NCBI GenBank assembly: GCA_002309655.1
Contig: DBXM01000016.1
Coordinates: forward strand, 75,977 to 139,976
Length of the DNA: 64,000 bases
Origin: Mageeibacillus sp. UBA1212
GTDB lineage: Bacteria > Bacillota > Clostridia > UBA1212
Direction of reading: 5' to 3'
Shown: in pieces, positions 34,196 through 43,630 of the stretch
How the letters are laid out: every line of letters begins with the position of its first letter
Position numbering within the stretch: position 1 is the first letter of the stretch
Translations under genes and position numbers: made by a program
The notes under the pieces: model-generated
What the model saw: the letters and a program-made list of their open reading frames with translations, nothing else
Told to the model about the DNA's origin: nothing
Databases searched by the model: none

Positions 34196-34219
34196 AAAAA
34201 AGACACCCCAAAGGGTGCC
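34196..34219 (-). terminator. Terminator of the acyltransferase gene
   Basis: On the minus strand a 7-bp stem (34213-34219 with 34202-34208, one G-U pair) is followed by six T. Confidence 0.8.
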
Positions 34220-34249
34220 CTCTTCGCGTTGTATTCATTATTCAAACGG

Positions 34250-34990
34250 TCAAGCGGCTCTATTAACCAGCCTGCTGATCAGAAACAGAATCCCGTAAAC
34301 CAGAGGCTGATGCAGCATGTAAATCAGCAGCGAATGCCTCCCCACGAACGAGAAAAACCGGATGACCGGATTCCTGTCGTTCACTTTTTTAAAAAGAGTA
34401 ACCTTGTTTTTGTAAAGCGTTTTTCCGCCCGCGACGCCGATCATAAAGTAACCGAGATGCGGGAAAATCGGGAAATAATCGCCGGCCGCAAATCCTTTAG
34501 CAGTCAGCCCCAGCGGGAACAGATACGGGTTCGATACCTTGAACGTCGTAAACCAAATTCCAAGCGCCACAAAGCAAACGCCGAGCCCCAGAATCACGGG
34601 CCACGGCAGCTTCCTGTATAATCCGTACGTGAGCATGCAGAAGGCCAGAAGGTGGAGCACGCCGAACCAGATGTGAAGACTCCTGTCAAATAGCAGACAC
34701 GTGACCAGGGTAATTATCATAGCGCAGACCGCCACGACAACGCCCCTGATTATATGATGATGTCCGAGAGTCACGCAGACGCCGGAAAGCACCACGAAAA
34801 GAATCCCGCCGTACGTTTGGATCCAGTCAAACCACGCCGGCGTCTCGAAATAGAACCCGAAAAGCTCTCTGATGTCGAAAATCGCGTGAACAATCACGAC
34901 CCCGATTATGCATAGCCCCCTAAACGCGTCAAGTTCCCAGATCCGCTTTGTATTCTTTTTCTTAAAAAGTCCGGTAAAAAACTCTTTCAT
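34250..34990 (-). CDS. Heparan-alpha-glucosaminide N-acetyltransferase-like membrane protein (DUF1624)
   Basis: The 246-residue polytopic protein has about seven membrane helices. It opens with RIWELDAFRGLCIIGVVIVHA, the DUF1624/HGSNAT catalytic start with the conserved ELDxxRG motif. GRHSLLIYMLHQP near 225 is the typical last helix of this acyltransferase superfamily. It probably transfers an acyl group to an extracytoplasmic glycan or lipid acceptor. The acceptor is unknown. It stands alone between DUF3737 and a terminator, on the minus strand. Confidence 0.85.
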   Translation of the reverse strand: MKEFFTGLFKKKNTKRIWELDAFRGLCIIGVVIVHAIFDIRELFGFYFETPAWFDWIQTYGGILFVVLSGVCVTLGHHHIIRGVVVAVCAMIITLVTCLLFDRSLHIWFGVLHLLAFCMLTYGLYRKLPWPVILGLGVCFVALGIWFTTFKVSNPYLFPLGLTAKGFAAGDYFPIFPHLGYFMIGVAGGKTLYKNKVTLFKKVNDRNPVIRFFSFVGRHSLLIYMLHQPLVYGILFLISRLVNRAA

Positions 34991-35002
34991 AAAAACACAA
35001 AC

Positions 35003-35908
35003 CTACGGCGTCACAGTCTCGATTTTCGCCCTGTTCTCGAAAACGCTGCCGCTTAGAATAATGTCTCCGTACCCGGGTGCGCGAATGACGCCCTTTGCCG
35101 GATTCTTGACGGAATCAATGACCGTTGTAACGTCAGCGTCGACTTCCGAATACTCGAAGCTCAGGTCGCAAGCGTACATCTCGCAGTTTATCAGCATCAG
35201 TTTTTTGCAGTAGCAAAGAGGCTGCGTACCGCTGATTTTGCAATTGATCAGCGTCAGGCCTTCGGAATACCACCCGAGGTACTCCCCGTTAAGAACCGAA
35301 TCCTTCACCGTAACATTCTTTGAGTGCCAGAACGCGTCCTTCGTGTTCAGCTCGCAGTTCGAAATCCCGGCGTTTTTGACATACTGGAACGAGTACTTCC
35401 CCGCCAGCACGGAATCAGTAAGCGTCAGATTTTCGGTCTTCAGGAACGGATACTCCGAAGTGATCCGCGACTCCTTCACGGTCACCCTTTTGTTAAGCCA
35501 GCCGAACTCTGAGGATACTATCGTTGAGCCTGCAACGTCGACGTCCCGGCATTCACGGACTGCCTTGACCCCGTTCAACACAGAATTAACAATTTTGATG
35601 TTCTTCGCGTACCAGAGCGCCGCACGCGCCGTCTCCGTCATTTCCGAGTTCTCAATAACTGTATTCTCGGTATGCCAGAGCGGGTATCTAAGTCTGAAAA
35701 GACATCCTTCCACTTTGATTCCGCGGGTCTCCTTAAGAGCGGATTCCCCGTCTTCCTCACCCTCAAACCGGCAGCCGGAAACAACGGTATTCGAAATCCC
35801 GTAAAGCGCCCTTTCCTCAGAGAAAACACGTCCTGACACGGTTTCGCAATCCGCTTCAACGTTCCTATTATTTTTGTCCGGCAAATGCGAGCCGTAAATA
35901 TCTTTCAT
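35003..35908 (-). CDS. DUF3737 family beta-helix protein
   Basis: The 301-residue protein consists of about fifteen repeats of a 15-20 residue unit such as KNIKIVNSVLNG, KNVTVKDSVLNG and EGLTLINCKISG, the pattern of a right-handed beta-helix. It matches DUF3737 over its whole length. No signal peptide is seen, so it is probably cytoplasmic and of unknown function. The ATG at 35908 has GAAGG upstream; a TTG six codons earlier lacks a site. The 227-bp gap to the next gene contains two copies of CCGTCGAC 24 bp apart (36072 and 36096) but no clear promoter. Confidence 0.85.
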   Translation of the reverse strand: MKDIYGSHLPDKNNRNVEADCETVSGRVFSEERALYGISNTVVSGCRFEGEEDGESALKETRGIKVEGCLFRLRYPLWHTENTVIENSEMTETARAALWYAKNIKIVNSVLNGVKAVRECRDVDVAGSTIVSSEFGWLNKRVTVKESRITSEYPFLKTENLTLTDSVLAGKYSFQYVKNAGISNCELNTKDAFWHSKNVTVKDSVLNGEYLGWYSEGLTLINCKISGTQPLCYCKKLMLINCEMYACDLSFEYSEVDADVTTVIDSVKNPAKGVIRAPGYGDIILSGSVFENRAKIETVTP

Positions 35909-36135
35909 TGTAAAACCTTCGATCAAGACGGATAGTCAAAAGCGCAGTTCCGCCTCCCGCAAACATATACGGAAGAGCGCCAGCCGCCCGGGGAGACTAA
36001 CGCCCGCAAAGAGCGCACTTCTCCCCAATCACATTAAAACGGTCTGCGCTTAATCATTCCCCATAATCGGTCCGTCGACAAGCAGTAAAAACGCACCGTC
36101 GACGCAAACCGGTTACAATACAACGAATTAAAAAA

Positions 36136-37512
36136 TTATTTAACGCCGTTCTTGTCAGTCGAACCGAACTCGGCACCGCTGAGCGACTCTCCGAGGAACT
36201 TGCCGATTTCAAACGACTTAAGCTTCTCGTTCTGCATCTTCTCAGCGCCCGGACCGTATGCCCAAACGTTTACCTTGTTCGACGTGTGAGCAATCGTCGT
36301 AAACCTGTAAGGAAGCGTATCCCAGTCGACGTCGGGGTTCTTGCTCTGCGCAATCTTCTCGGCCTCGTACAGGCAGTGAAGCTTCGCGTTCGTGAGGCAC
36401 CACTCTTCCTGCGCGATATACTGGTTGGTCTTCTCGTTCTTCTTTATATAGGCGTCAGCCTCTTCCTTGGGAAGAATGCCGCCTGTCTCGTGGTCGGCGG
36501 TAACGACGATCAGCGTATCCTTGTTCTCGTACGCGTAGCGGACACCGATTTCAACCGCCTGGTCGAACGAGGTCATATGTCTCGTGAGCTCCATCATATC
36601 GCAGTTGTGAGCGACTTCGTCGAGCGCACCGCCTTCAACAATCAGGAAGAATCCTTTATCGTTCTTGGAGAGCATCTTGATGGCCTGTTCGGTCATCTCG
36701 GGAAGCGAAGGATGCGTATCTGCGTCTTCGAACCAGTAGTCGTCGGTCATGGTGGCAATGAGCCTGCCCTCGCCGTTAAACGAAAGCACGTCCTCCCACT
36801 TCGTGACCCAGGTGACATTGTTGTCCGTGAGCTTCTGCGCATAGCTCGGATCGTTTTCCATCAGAAGGTCGTACATCGCCTTGCCGCCGCCCATAATGAA
36901 GTCGGCAACGCTCGTATCTATCTGAAGCGCCGCAATATTGGATTCGTCGTTTCTGTTCTTGGCGTGAACCGAGAACGTGGCCGGAGTTGCGTCAACGATG
37001 CTCTCGGTAGTGATGATGCCAGCAGACTTTCCGAGCGACTTCGCAAGTTCTGTCATATTCATGACTTCCTCGCCCTTGTTGTTAAGGCCGATCTGCTTTC
37101 TCTTGCCCTTGTAACCGCAGGCGAGAGCCGTGCCTCCGGAAGCGCTGTCAGGCTCACCCTCTGTGCAGGTCGTGTTAACGATCCCCGTGTAAGGAAGGTA
37201 CTCTATAACGAGTTTTCCGTCGTAGCGGCCGCCGGTTATCGCGTCGGTAGCCGGAACGTGGTTCTGTCCCATACCGTCTCCGATATAAAGAATGACGTTC
37301 TTGCAGTCCTTGAACTCAGTCGAAGCCAGCGCGGCAAGAATCTCTTCCATCGGCGTGACAGGCTCTTCGGTCGGCTCTTCAGTGGGAGCTTCTGTGGCCT
37401 CAGGCGCCGCCGTGACGTCAGGCGTAGGTGTAGTCGTGCAGGCAGCCGCGAAAATCATAATTCCCGCCAGCATTGCCGCAAAAATCACTTTGAGTAACTT
37501 CTTAAAATTCAT
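36136..37512 (-). CDS. Alkaline phosphatase, secreted lipoprotein
   Basis: The 458-residue protein has a signal peptide with probable lipidation at Cys25 and a linker of Thr, Pro and Glu to about 52. The alkaline phosphatase core follows. ILYIGDGMGQNH (metal-binding Asp near 78) opens it, GEPDSASGGTALACG contains the nucleophile Ser at about 123, EGGALDEVAHNCD carries metal ligands, and TADHETGG near 350 completes the site. It releases phosphate from extracellular monoesters at the cell surface. GGAGG precedes the ATG at 37512. Confidence 0.92.
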   Translation of the reverse strand: MNFKKLLKVIFAAMLAGIMIFAAACTTTPTPDVTAAPEATEAPTEEPTEEPVTPMEEILAALASTEFKDCKNVILYIGDGMGQNHVPATDAITGGRYDGKLVIEYLPYTGIVNTTCTEGEPDSASGGTALACGYKGKRKQIGLNNKGEEVMNMTELAKSLGKSAGIITTESIVDATPATFSVHAKNRNDESNIAALQIDTSVADFIMGGGKAMYDLLMENDPSYAQKLTDNNVTWVTKWEDVLSFNGEGRLIATMTDDYWFEDADTHPSLPEMTEQAIKMLSKNDKGFFLIVEGGALDEVAHNCDMMELTRHMTSFDQAVEIGVRYAYENKDTLIVVTADHETGGILPKEEADAYIKKNEKTNQYIAQEEWCLTNAKLHCLYEAEKIAQSKNPDVDWDTLPYRFTTIAHTSNKVNVWAYGPGAEKMQNEKLKSFEIGKFLGESLSGAEFGSTDKNGVK

Positions 37513-37632
37513 CTTAATCCTCCGGATTATCTTATTCACGCAAAGTCCGCAGCTTCGCGCTTCAAAGATTATTATACTCCGCCTTCCGCCGGAAATTCAC
37601 TGACGTCAGGCGGCTTGAAATCAACAAATCTG

Positions 37633-39258
37633 TTAGCGCGTAATCTGCTGCTCGACGAGGCTCTTTCCGCAGTAAATCTCCCTGAGTCTGGGCTTTTCGA
37701 TCTTTCCGGTGGGATTTCTCGGCACGCTTGCGAAAATGATCTTCTTCGGTCTCTTGTACCTGGGCATACCCTCGCAGAAGAACATGACCTCGTCCTCCGT
37801 CAGCGTCATTCCCGGTTTGACCTCAATAATGGCCGCCGCAATCTCGCCGAGCCTGTTGTCGGGGAGTCCGATAACCGCCACGTCTTTGATCTTGTCGTTG
37901 CAGCGCAGATAGTCCTCGATCTGCACCGGGTAGAGGTTCTCGCCGCCGCTGATAATGACGTCCTTTTTCCTGTCGACCAGGAATATGAACCCGTCCTCGT
38001 CAACTTTTGCCATGTCTCCGGTATACAGCCAGCCGTCCTTTAAAACCTCATCCGTCGCCTCGGGGTTCTTGTAGTAGCACTTCATGACGCCGGGACCCCT
38101 TACAAGAAGCTCTCCGACCTCGCCCGTTTTAACGTCGTCCCCGTTCGTATCTACAACGCGCGTCTGCCAGAGATAACCGGCTTTTCCGATTGCTCCAACC
38201 TTGTGAATATTCTCGACGCCGAGGTGCACGCATCCCGGTCCGATAGACTCGCTGAGTCCGTAGTTGGTGTCGTACTGATGGTTCGGGAAAACCTTTTTCC
38301 AGTTTCTAATAAGACTCGGCGGAACCGGCTGCGCACCGACGTGCATAAGCCTCCAGCAGCTGAGATCGTAGTCTTCAAGCTTTATATCTCCGCGCTCAAG
38401 CGAGTCAAGAATGTCCTGCACCCACGGCACCAGAAGCCACACAATCGTCGCTCTCTCGTCGGAAACGGTCTGAAGAATCCACTCCGGCCGCACGCCTTTA
38501 AGCAGAACGGCTTTACCGCCTGTCATAAGACTCCCGAACCAGTGCATTTTCGCGCCCGTGTGATACAGCGGCGGGATGCACAGGAACACGTCGTTCTTCG
38601 TCTGTCCATGATGGTTCTGCTCCGTTCTGCAAGAGCTCAAAAGCGCCGCGTGCGAATGAAGAATCGCTTTCGGGAATCCGGTCGTTCCGGACGAGAAGTA
38701 AATGGCGGCATTGTCGTCTTCGTTAAGATCAACGGCCGGCGCGACAGACGAGCAGTACGTTATCATCCTGCTGAAACTGTCCGCAAACTCCGGCACCTCG
38801 CTTCCCACAAAGAAGAAATGCTTGATCGCCTGAAGCTTGTCCAGAACCTCCGTCACGCGCCCTGTAAATTCGGGTCCGAAAACCATATAAGTTGAATCGG
38901 AAAGGTTGACGCAGTAGCTGATCTCATCCTGCGTATAGCGGTAATTCATCGGAACCGCAAGCGCGCCCGTTTTAAGAATACCGAAATAAATGGGCAACCA
39001 ATCGATGCAGTTCATCAAAAGAATCGCGACCTTGTCGCCCTTCTTTATGCCCCTTGTAAGAAGCAGATTCGCGAAGCGGTTTGCCTTAACGTCAAATTCT
39101 CTCCAGGTAATGCTTCTCCTGTACTTTTCTCCCGGACTCGACTCGATAAGACTGTACTCGCGCCAGCTCTTCGGCTGCGCCTGCGGGTTGATCTCAACCA
39201 GCGCCACATCGTCGGGAAACACTTTCGCATTCCTCTCAAGAAAATCCATTATAACCAT
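37633..39258 (-). CDS. AMP-dependent acyl-CoA synthetase/ligase
   Basis: The 541-residue adenylating enzyme has the ATP loop YFSSGTTGFPK near 185, YGLSESIGPGC near 305, YTGDMAKVDEDGF near 400 and the C-terminal PRNPTGKIEKPRL with the catalytic lysine. It activates a fatty or aromatic acid to the CoA ester. The ATG at 39258 was chosen with GAGG six bases upstream; the frame continues upstream without a ribosome binding site. A strong promoter lies at 39328-39356. A single 0A-box-like TGTCGAA lies just upstream of it, which may be chance. Confidence 0.88.
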   Translation of the reverse strand: MVIMDFLERNAKVFPDDVALVEINPQAQPKSWREYSLIESSPGEKYRRSITWREFDVKANRFANLLLTRGIKKGDKVAILLMNCIDWLPIYFGILKTGALAVPMNYRYTQDEISYCVNLSDSTYMVFGPEFTGRVTEVLDKLQAIKHFFFVGSEVPEFADSFSRMITYCSSVAPAVDLNEDDNAAIYFSSGTTGFPKAILHSHAALLSSCRTEQNHHGQTKNDVFLCIPPLYHTGAKMHWFGSLMTGGKAVLLKGVRPEWILQTVSDERATIVWLLVPWVQDILDSLERGDIKLEDYDLSCWRLMHVGAQPVPPSLIRNWKKVFPNHQYDTNYGLSESIGPGCVHLGVENIHKVGAIGKAGYLWQTRVVDTNGDDVKTGEVGELLVRGPGVMKCYYKNPEATDEVLKDGWLYTGDMAKVDEDGFIFLVDRKKDVIISGGENLYPVQIEDYLRCNDKIKDVAVIGLPDNRLGEIAAAIIEVKPGMTLTEDEVMFFCEGMPRYKRPKKIIFASVPRNPTGKIEKPRLREIYCGKSLVEQQITR

Positions 39259-39327
39259 AAAAACCTCTTTCCGAAAACCGAAAAAGATAAAAGTCGGCGG
39301 TTTTCGCGTAATTAACCGATAGATAGA

Positions 39328-39356
39328 ATTGTATTTTAAGAAGCCCTCCGTGTCAA
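39328..39356 (-). promoter_or_regulatory. Strong sigma-A-type promoter of the acyl-CoA ligase gene
   Basis: On the minus strand a perfect TTGACA (39351-39356), a 17-bp spacer and TACAAT (39328-39333) lie about 70 bases before the start codon. Confidence 0.82.
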
Positions 39357-39452
39357 GTATTTTGTCGAAAAACAGCCGCTTTGTGCCGCCCTGCGACGTC
39401 AAAAAACAACCGTAAAGACCTTCCCGGCAAGCCTCCGTCCCTCATTATTCAA

Positions 39453-39923
39453 TCATCCGTAATACACGCTCTCCTCAAGCTCATCCTCGTCGTAATCCTC
39501 TCCCTCCGGCTCGTATTTGATTCCCTTGATCTTCCCGCCGAACATCATGAACATTTCCGGCAGTCTGAACAGTTCACAGTACTTCTTTATTTTCTCCGGC
39601 GGAAGACTCTCAAAGAATTCGCTGTCGTCAGGCGCCAGCGCCACAAAAAACGTCCCGGCTATAATGTCCTGAAGGTTTCCATCACTGTCATACAGCCCTC
39701 TGTTTAAAGGCATTCCGAGCAGTTTTCCCTCCTCGTTGCATATAATGGTCGCATCGTCGTCAAACGGCATGATCGACTCAATCAGTCCGTCCACGACCTC
39801 CTGCATTGCCTCCAGCGTCTGGTCTATCATTACCGTCTCCGGGGTCTTTCCCGGTTTCACAACCAAAACCTCGATTTTCTTCACGCCGATGTTAGGCGCT
39901 TCTTTAACCTTCTCTGTTTGCAT
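39453..39923 (-). CDS. DUF3846 domain protein
   Basis: The 156-residue acidic protein has a DUF3846-type core: IEVLVVKPGKTPETVMI, then a region with MPFDDDATIICNEEGK, LLGMPLNRGLYD, and IIAGTFFVALAP. The tail is very acidic (EPEGEDYDEDELEESV). This small domain is common in Clostridia and on their plasmids, with no known activity. GGAGG precedes the ATG. It lies between a terminator and the ligase promoter and appears to be a single-gene unit. Confidence 0.85.
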   Translation of the reverse strand: MQTEKVKEAPNIGVKKIEVLVVKPGKTPETVMIDQTLEAMQEVVDGLIESIMPFDDDATIICNEEGKLLGMPLNRGLYDSDGNLQDIIAGTFFVALAPDDSEFFESLPPEKIKKYCELFRLPEMFMMFGGKIKGIKYEPEGEDYDEDELEESVYYG

Positions 39924-39940
39924 AAGTTACACCTCCGCAT

Positions 39941-39973
39941 AAAAAAGGAGCGGCAACCCGAAAGCTCCGCTCC
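39941..39973 (-). terminator. Terminator of the GH127-like gene
   Basis: On the minus strand a perfect 7-bp stem (39967-39973 with 39947-39953) is followed by six T. Confidence 0.88.
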
Positions 39974-40019
39974 CAAATACACCTGTCCCCCGCGGAACAG
40001 GCTCACATTAATATAATTA

Positions 40020-41549
40020 TCAGAAAACAATCTGCCTGTTTTCTTTCGCACAACCCGCTTCAGTCACGTCCTTCATGTTCGTCAGCGGCTGAAGCCCGTT
40101 CCCGTAAACGCAGTTCTCCGCAAGCGGCGGAAAATCCGGATTTCCGGTTCCCAGCATCAGATTGCCGTAGAAGAATCTGATGCCGTCCGATTTAAGCGCC
40201 GGCTCCCCTTTAAACGAGAAACCTGCATGTCCTCTTACCGACCTTTTCTCTCCCCTCTTCATGTCAAAAACATGCTCGATATAACCGTCTTCCGACAAAA
40301 GCTTCACAGAGAAACATATGTCAGTCTTGGCAGTAACCGTGATCCTGTAGCTGTCCCCGTAGGGAATCTCGCCCGAAAACGAAATTACAAGCGACTCCGT
40401 CGTAAGCTCCGCATCCCCGCCGATCGTGACAATGATGTTCCTGTCTTCGTCTGTCAGGAAGAAATTCTCAAAGAGTGAGGAAATGCCTTCTGCGCCCCTC
40501 ATCGTGCAGCACCAGAAAGCCTCGCTGAGTCCGCCTCCGCTAGGTTTTAAAAACACTGTCTCAGGTCCCGTGGTGGTATCCGTCCCGAAGCCTCCGTTCG
40601 ACCTCTGCGCATAGCAGAAAGCGTTGTAATAGATTCTCTGTGCAAGCTTAAGGTACCGCGGATCCTCTGTAGCCCTGTAGAGCGAGAACGCCGCCATAAG
40701 CGAGTCGGTGATCGCGCAGGGCTCCGTCCACGTATCAAACCGCCCGAACCAGTTGAAATTCGCGTAGTTCTCCGTCATTCCCTCTTTAAGGTAAAGATCG
40801 AAAATCCGCTCCGCGGCGTCAAGATAACTCCTGTCGTCAGTCTTTTCGTACAGCCTCAGAATTCCGCGCACCGCGCTTAAAGTGGCGTGCGTCTGCATGT
40901 GCGAGGTTACGAAATCGATGCCGGTAAATACGCCAATCATCTCATCCAGAAGCGCCTTGACCTCTTCTCCGCCGAAAAGCGAATAGTATTGCGCGAGTCC
41001 GTCCAGGCACATGAAAGCGCATCCTATATCGGTTGAAGTGACCCACGCTCCAATCTGCCCGGTGATGTTTCCGCCGTACGAGCCGCCTTTTCCGCGCCGC
41101 GCCGGGTCCACAGGATAGTCGTCGTAATACCCTCTCGCGGGAAGATACAGCCTCTCGACAATATTCTTAACCGTCTCCGCAGCCTCTTCGCTCCCGGTTT
41201 TCAGGTAGTACTCCATCAACCCGCGTATCAGCCAGTTGTGCCCCGAGAACTGCTGCTCGTCGAAGGCACCGTTCGGCAGGATTCTCCCAAGGTAACCTCT
41301 TGCGTTCAGATGCGACCGGATTCCGTCGATGATTTCATCAAGATAAGCAGGCCTCGTTCCAAGGGCTTTCCAGTTTGACACGAGCGCAAGAATCGTTCTT
41401 CCCTCCCAGTCGCCGGGCCACCCCTGATGGTCTTGCGTGTAAATCGCGACCGGTCTGTAGATATATGAACACATCCTCGCCGAATTCAGGAGCGCCCTCT
41501 CCTTAAGTTCGCCTCTCACTACGGGTAATTCCTTGATTCTTCTGAGCAT
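40020..41549 (-). CDS. GH127/GH146-like glycoside hydrolase (beta-L-arabinofuranosidase-type (alpha/alpha)6 barrel)
   Basis: The 509-residue protein shows a helical toroid: repeated segments such as SGHNWLIRGLMEYYLKTG, ATLSAVRGILRLYEKTDD and ITDSLMAAFSLYRATEDPRY. Near 340 the motif EAFWCCTMRGAEG resembles the paired-cysteine zinc/nucleophile region of GH127. The C-terminal part is beta-rich. No signal peptide is present, so it would act on imported oligosaccharides. The ATG at 41549 has GGAGG upstream. A promoter lies at 41647-41675. The identification rests on motif pattern and is moderately sure. Confidence 0.68.
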   Translation of the reverse strand: MLRRIKELPVVRGELKERALLNSARMCSYIYRPVAIYTQDHQGWPGDWEGRTILALVSNWKALGTRPAYLDEIIDGIRSHLNARGYLGRILPNGAFDEQQFSGHNWLIRGLMEYYLKTGSEEAAETVKNIVERLYLPARGYYDDYPVDPARRGKGGSYGGNITGQIGAWVTSTDIGCAFMCLDGLAQYYSLFGGEEVKALLDEMIGVFTGIDFVTSHMQTHATLSAVRGILRLYEKTDDRSYLDAAERIFDLYLKEGMTENYANFNWFGRFDTWTEPCAITDSLMAAFSLYRATEDPRYLKLAQRIYYNAFCYAQRSNGGFGTDTTTGPETVFLKPSGGGLSEAFWCCTMRGAEGISSLFENFFLTDEDRNIIVTIGGDAELTTESLVISFSGEIPYGDSYRITVTAKTDICFSVKLLSEDGYIEHVFDMKRGEKRSVRGHAGFSFKGEPALKSDGIRFFYGNLMLGTGNPDFPPLAENCVYGNGLQPLTNMKDVTEAGCAKENRQIVF

Positions 41550-41646
41550 ATAAACCTCCAAAAAGCATTCTGGTAAAAGAGAAATGTCTCAAAAAGCATT
41601 TATAAACCGCTGTCCGCCGTTCCGGAACAGAATTCTATCCGCCGAT

Positions 41647-41675
41647 ATTATAATCCATACGCCTGCGAAAAACAA
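41647..41675 (-). promoter_or_regulatory. Promoter of the GH127-like gene
   Basis: On the minus strand, TTGTTT (41670-41675), a 17-bp spacer and a perfect TATAAT (41647-41652) lie about 100 bases before the start codon. Confidence 0.7.
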
Positions 41676-41795
41676 TAAACGAATTCCCTTCCCTCCTGTT
41701 GTGCGGTCAAATACACAAGGCGGACACGTTCCCGAAACCCAACCGGGCATTTCAAGAACATGCCGCCCCGCGCTCAGGCAGTTTAACCGTTCAAG

Positions 41796-43610
41796 TTAAG
41801 CAGCCGCTCTCTCCTTTTTGACCTTTCTGACGATAAGGATACCAGAAGTCACCGCAATCGCGGCAAGACTGATGATTCCCAGAACGATTTCCGGTACGCT
41901 GAGGGCTTTGACTCCGGTTGCCGGCTGTTCCTCAACGGACGTCTTTCTTGCCGTGTACCAGACCGTCAGGTGCTTGTCCCCGTCAAGAACGTCGCCCTTG
42001 GGTTCGTCGCCTGTCGTTTTCTCCAGCCTATCGTAGCCATCAATTTCAAGAAGAGTCTTTCCGGTGCAATCGTATGAGGAATTGTGCTCGGCCGTCTGGG
42101 TCGAATCCTCCGAGAGCATCTTCTCCGTCTCGAGCTCCCTATAAGAGACAGTGATCACGTTATCGTACGCGTAGTGAAAATTGATATTCTTGTCGCAGTC
42201 CAGAAGCCCAACCACCGCATCGCCGTCTGCCGCGCTGTAGTAATACGAGGTGTTTTCAGTTTCGATCTCGTCGATTTTCGTCTCGGTGCGGTCGTAGTCC
42301 GACAGATTCTCGCCAGTCGTAATCACTTCGGTATGGATGATCTCGCCTGTATACTTGTCGCGGTAGTTGACCACGATTTTGTGCGTGTAGCCGTACGTGA
42401 TGTCGATCAGAACGTCGCCGTCGATTGCATCCGCCGTAAGATTTCCGCCGTAAACCGCTCCGAACACGTACTCGCCGTCTTCACCTTCAACAGAGTATTT
42501 GTACTCGACACCGCCGAATTCGACCGCTTTGTTGTCGTCGAGCTGGCTGCGGCAGTCGTACGGTGCGAGATGCTCGACGTCAAGGCTGTAAGAGTCTTTG
42601 ATCTCAAGAATTTCGCTTTCCGCGTATTTGTACTTGTCCAGGAACCTGACGGTAACCTTGTCATAGTAACCGTAGTAGGCGTTCACGATAACGTCGCCGT
42701 CCATAACTCCGGACAGTTTTTCCTCATTCTCGCACCGTCCGAGGCTAAGCTTGAAGGCGTGCCCGTCCTTGTCGATCTGCTGAACGAGCTTATCTCTCCT
42801 GTCGTATTCCGAGTTGTGTTCGATCTTGAGATCCGTGTAGGCCTCTTTAATGACCGCGCCGTCGTATTTCGAGAGATAGTTGAGCGTCAGAGTCTCGTAG
42901 TAGCCGTAATAAATGTTGACCGTAACGTTTTCAGAAATGTTGCCTACCAGACCCGCCTCGTTGTCGCAGCTTCCGAGCGACAGAAGGTAAGTATGTCCGC
43001 CTGCGAAAATGCTCTCGAGCAGCTTGTCGCTGTAGTCGTACGCTTCACCGTTTTCGATCTCGTCCACAATGAAACTGTCTTTGATCTTCTCGCCTGTGTA
43101 CTTGTCAAGATAGTTGACCGTGATTCCGAACCCGTAACCGTAATAAAGATCGATCACTTTGTCTGCGTCAAGCGTTCCGGAAACCGGGTCGCTGTTGCCC
43201 GCCTGAATTCCCGCCAGTGTGGCAGCCTCGTCGTAGTGATACTTTGAAAGATCAGGACTTACACTGCCGAGATCCTCGAAAATGAAATTGTACGTTTGGC
43301 CGGCGTTTCCTATCGCGGAAATATCGTACGCGGAATTGTGTTCCAGCACGCCGCTGTCCTTGCCGCCGAACAAAAGGAATCCTTTCACGGGATCGTCCTG
43401 CTTAATTATCGACATAAGCCTGGCTCTCGGACCCGCGTTCTCACTGCCACCGCCCGAACTGCCTGCCGAACCGGTATCGCTGATCTTAATTTCGTCAGCG
43501 CCGGTTCTGCTGTATAAAGGTCCGCCGCCCGACAGCATATTCGCGCCGCAGCCTGCAAATACCGCCAGCGCCAAAAACGCCAAAACAACCGAAATAATAA
43601 ACTTTTTCAT
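41796..43610 (-). CDS. Surface protein with MucBP-like repeats, possible QPATG sorting signal
   Basis: The 604-residue protein has a signal peptide with a lipobox-like FAGC (Cys21) and a Gly/Ser-rich linker to about 60. Residues about 90-550 hold one C-terminal half repeat and five full MucBP-like repeats, each starting near ITVNYLDKYTGEKI, LTLNYLSKYDG, VTVRFLDKY, IVVNYRDKYTGEII or ITVSYRELE and ending in a YYGYY-like strand. The C-terminus has QPATG near 562, a hydrophobic segment and a basic tail RKVKKER, which together resemble a sortase signal. MucBP repeats bind mucins or act as spacers. It lies 20 bases after the upstream surface protein gene, with GGAGGTAGAGG in the gap. Confidence 0.78.
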   Translation of the reverse strand: MKKFIISVVLAFLALAVFAGCGANMLSGGGPLYSRTGADEIKISDTGSAGSSGGGSENAGPRARLMSIIKQDDPVKGFLLFGGKDSGVLEHNSAYDISAIGNAGQTYNFIFEDLGSVSPDLSKYHYDEAATLAGIQAGNSDPVSGTLDADKVIDLYYGYGFGITVNYLDKYTGEKIKDSFIVDEIENGEAYDYSDKLLESIFAGGHTYLLSLGSCDNEAGLVGNISENVTVNIYYGYYETLTLNYLSKYDGAVIKEAYTDLKIEHNSEYDRRDKLVQQIDKDGHAFKLSLGRCENEEKLSGVMDGDVIVNAYYGYYDKVTVRFLDKYKYAESEILEIKDSYSLDVEHLAPYDCRSQLDDNKAVEFGGVEYKYSVEGEDGEYVFGAVYGGNLTADAIDGDVLIDITYGYTHKIVVNYRDKYTGEIIHTEVITTGENLSDYDRTETKIDEIETENTSYYYSAADGDAVVGLLDCDKNINFHYAYDNVITVSYRELETEKMLSEDSTQTAEHNSSYDCTGKTLLEIDGYDRLEKTTGDEPKGDVLDGDKHLTVWYTARKTSVEEQPATGVKALSVPEIVLGIISLAAIAVTSGILIVRKVKKERAAA

Positions 43611-43630
43611 ACCTTTCCTCTACCTCCGTA

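Noticed and set aside
36072..36103. Two CCGTCGAC copies 24 bp apart as an operator pair
   Set aside because: The motif is short and self-complementary, and there is no clear promoter nearby, so it may be chance.
39363..39369. Single TGTCGAA upstream of the acyl-CoA ligase promoter as a Spo0A site
   Set aside because: A motif with six fixed bases is expected many times by chance in 64 kb, and only the array at 34010-34100 is beyond chance.
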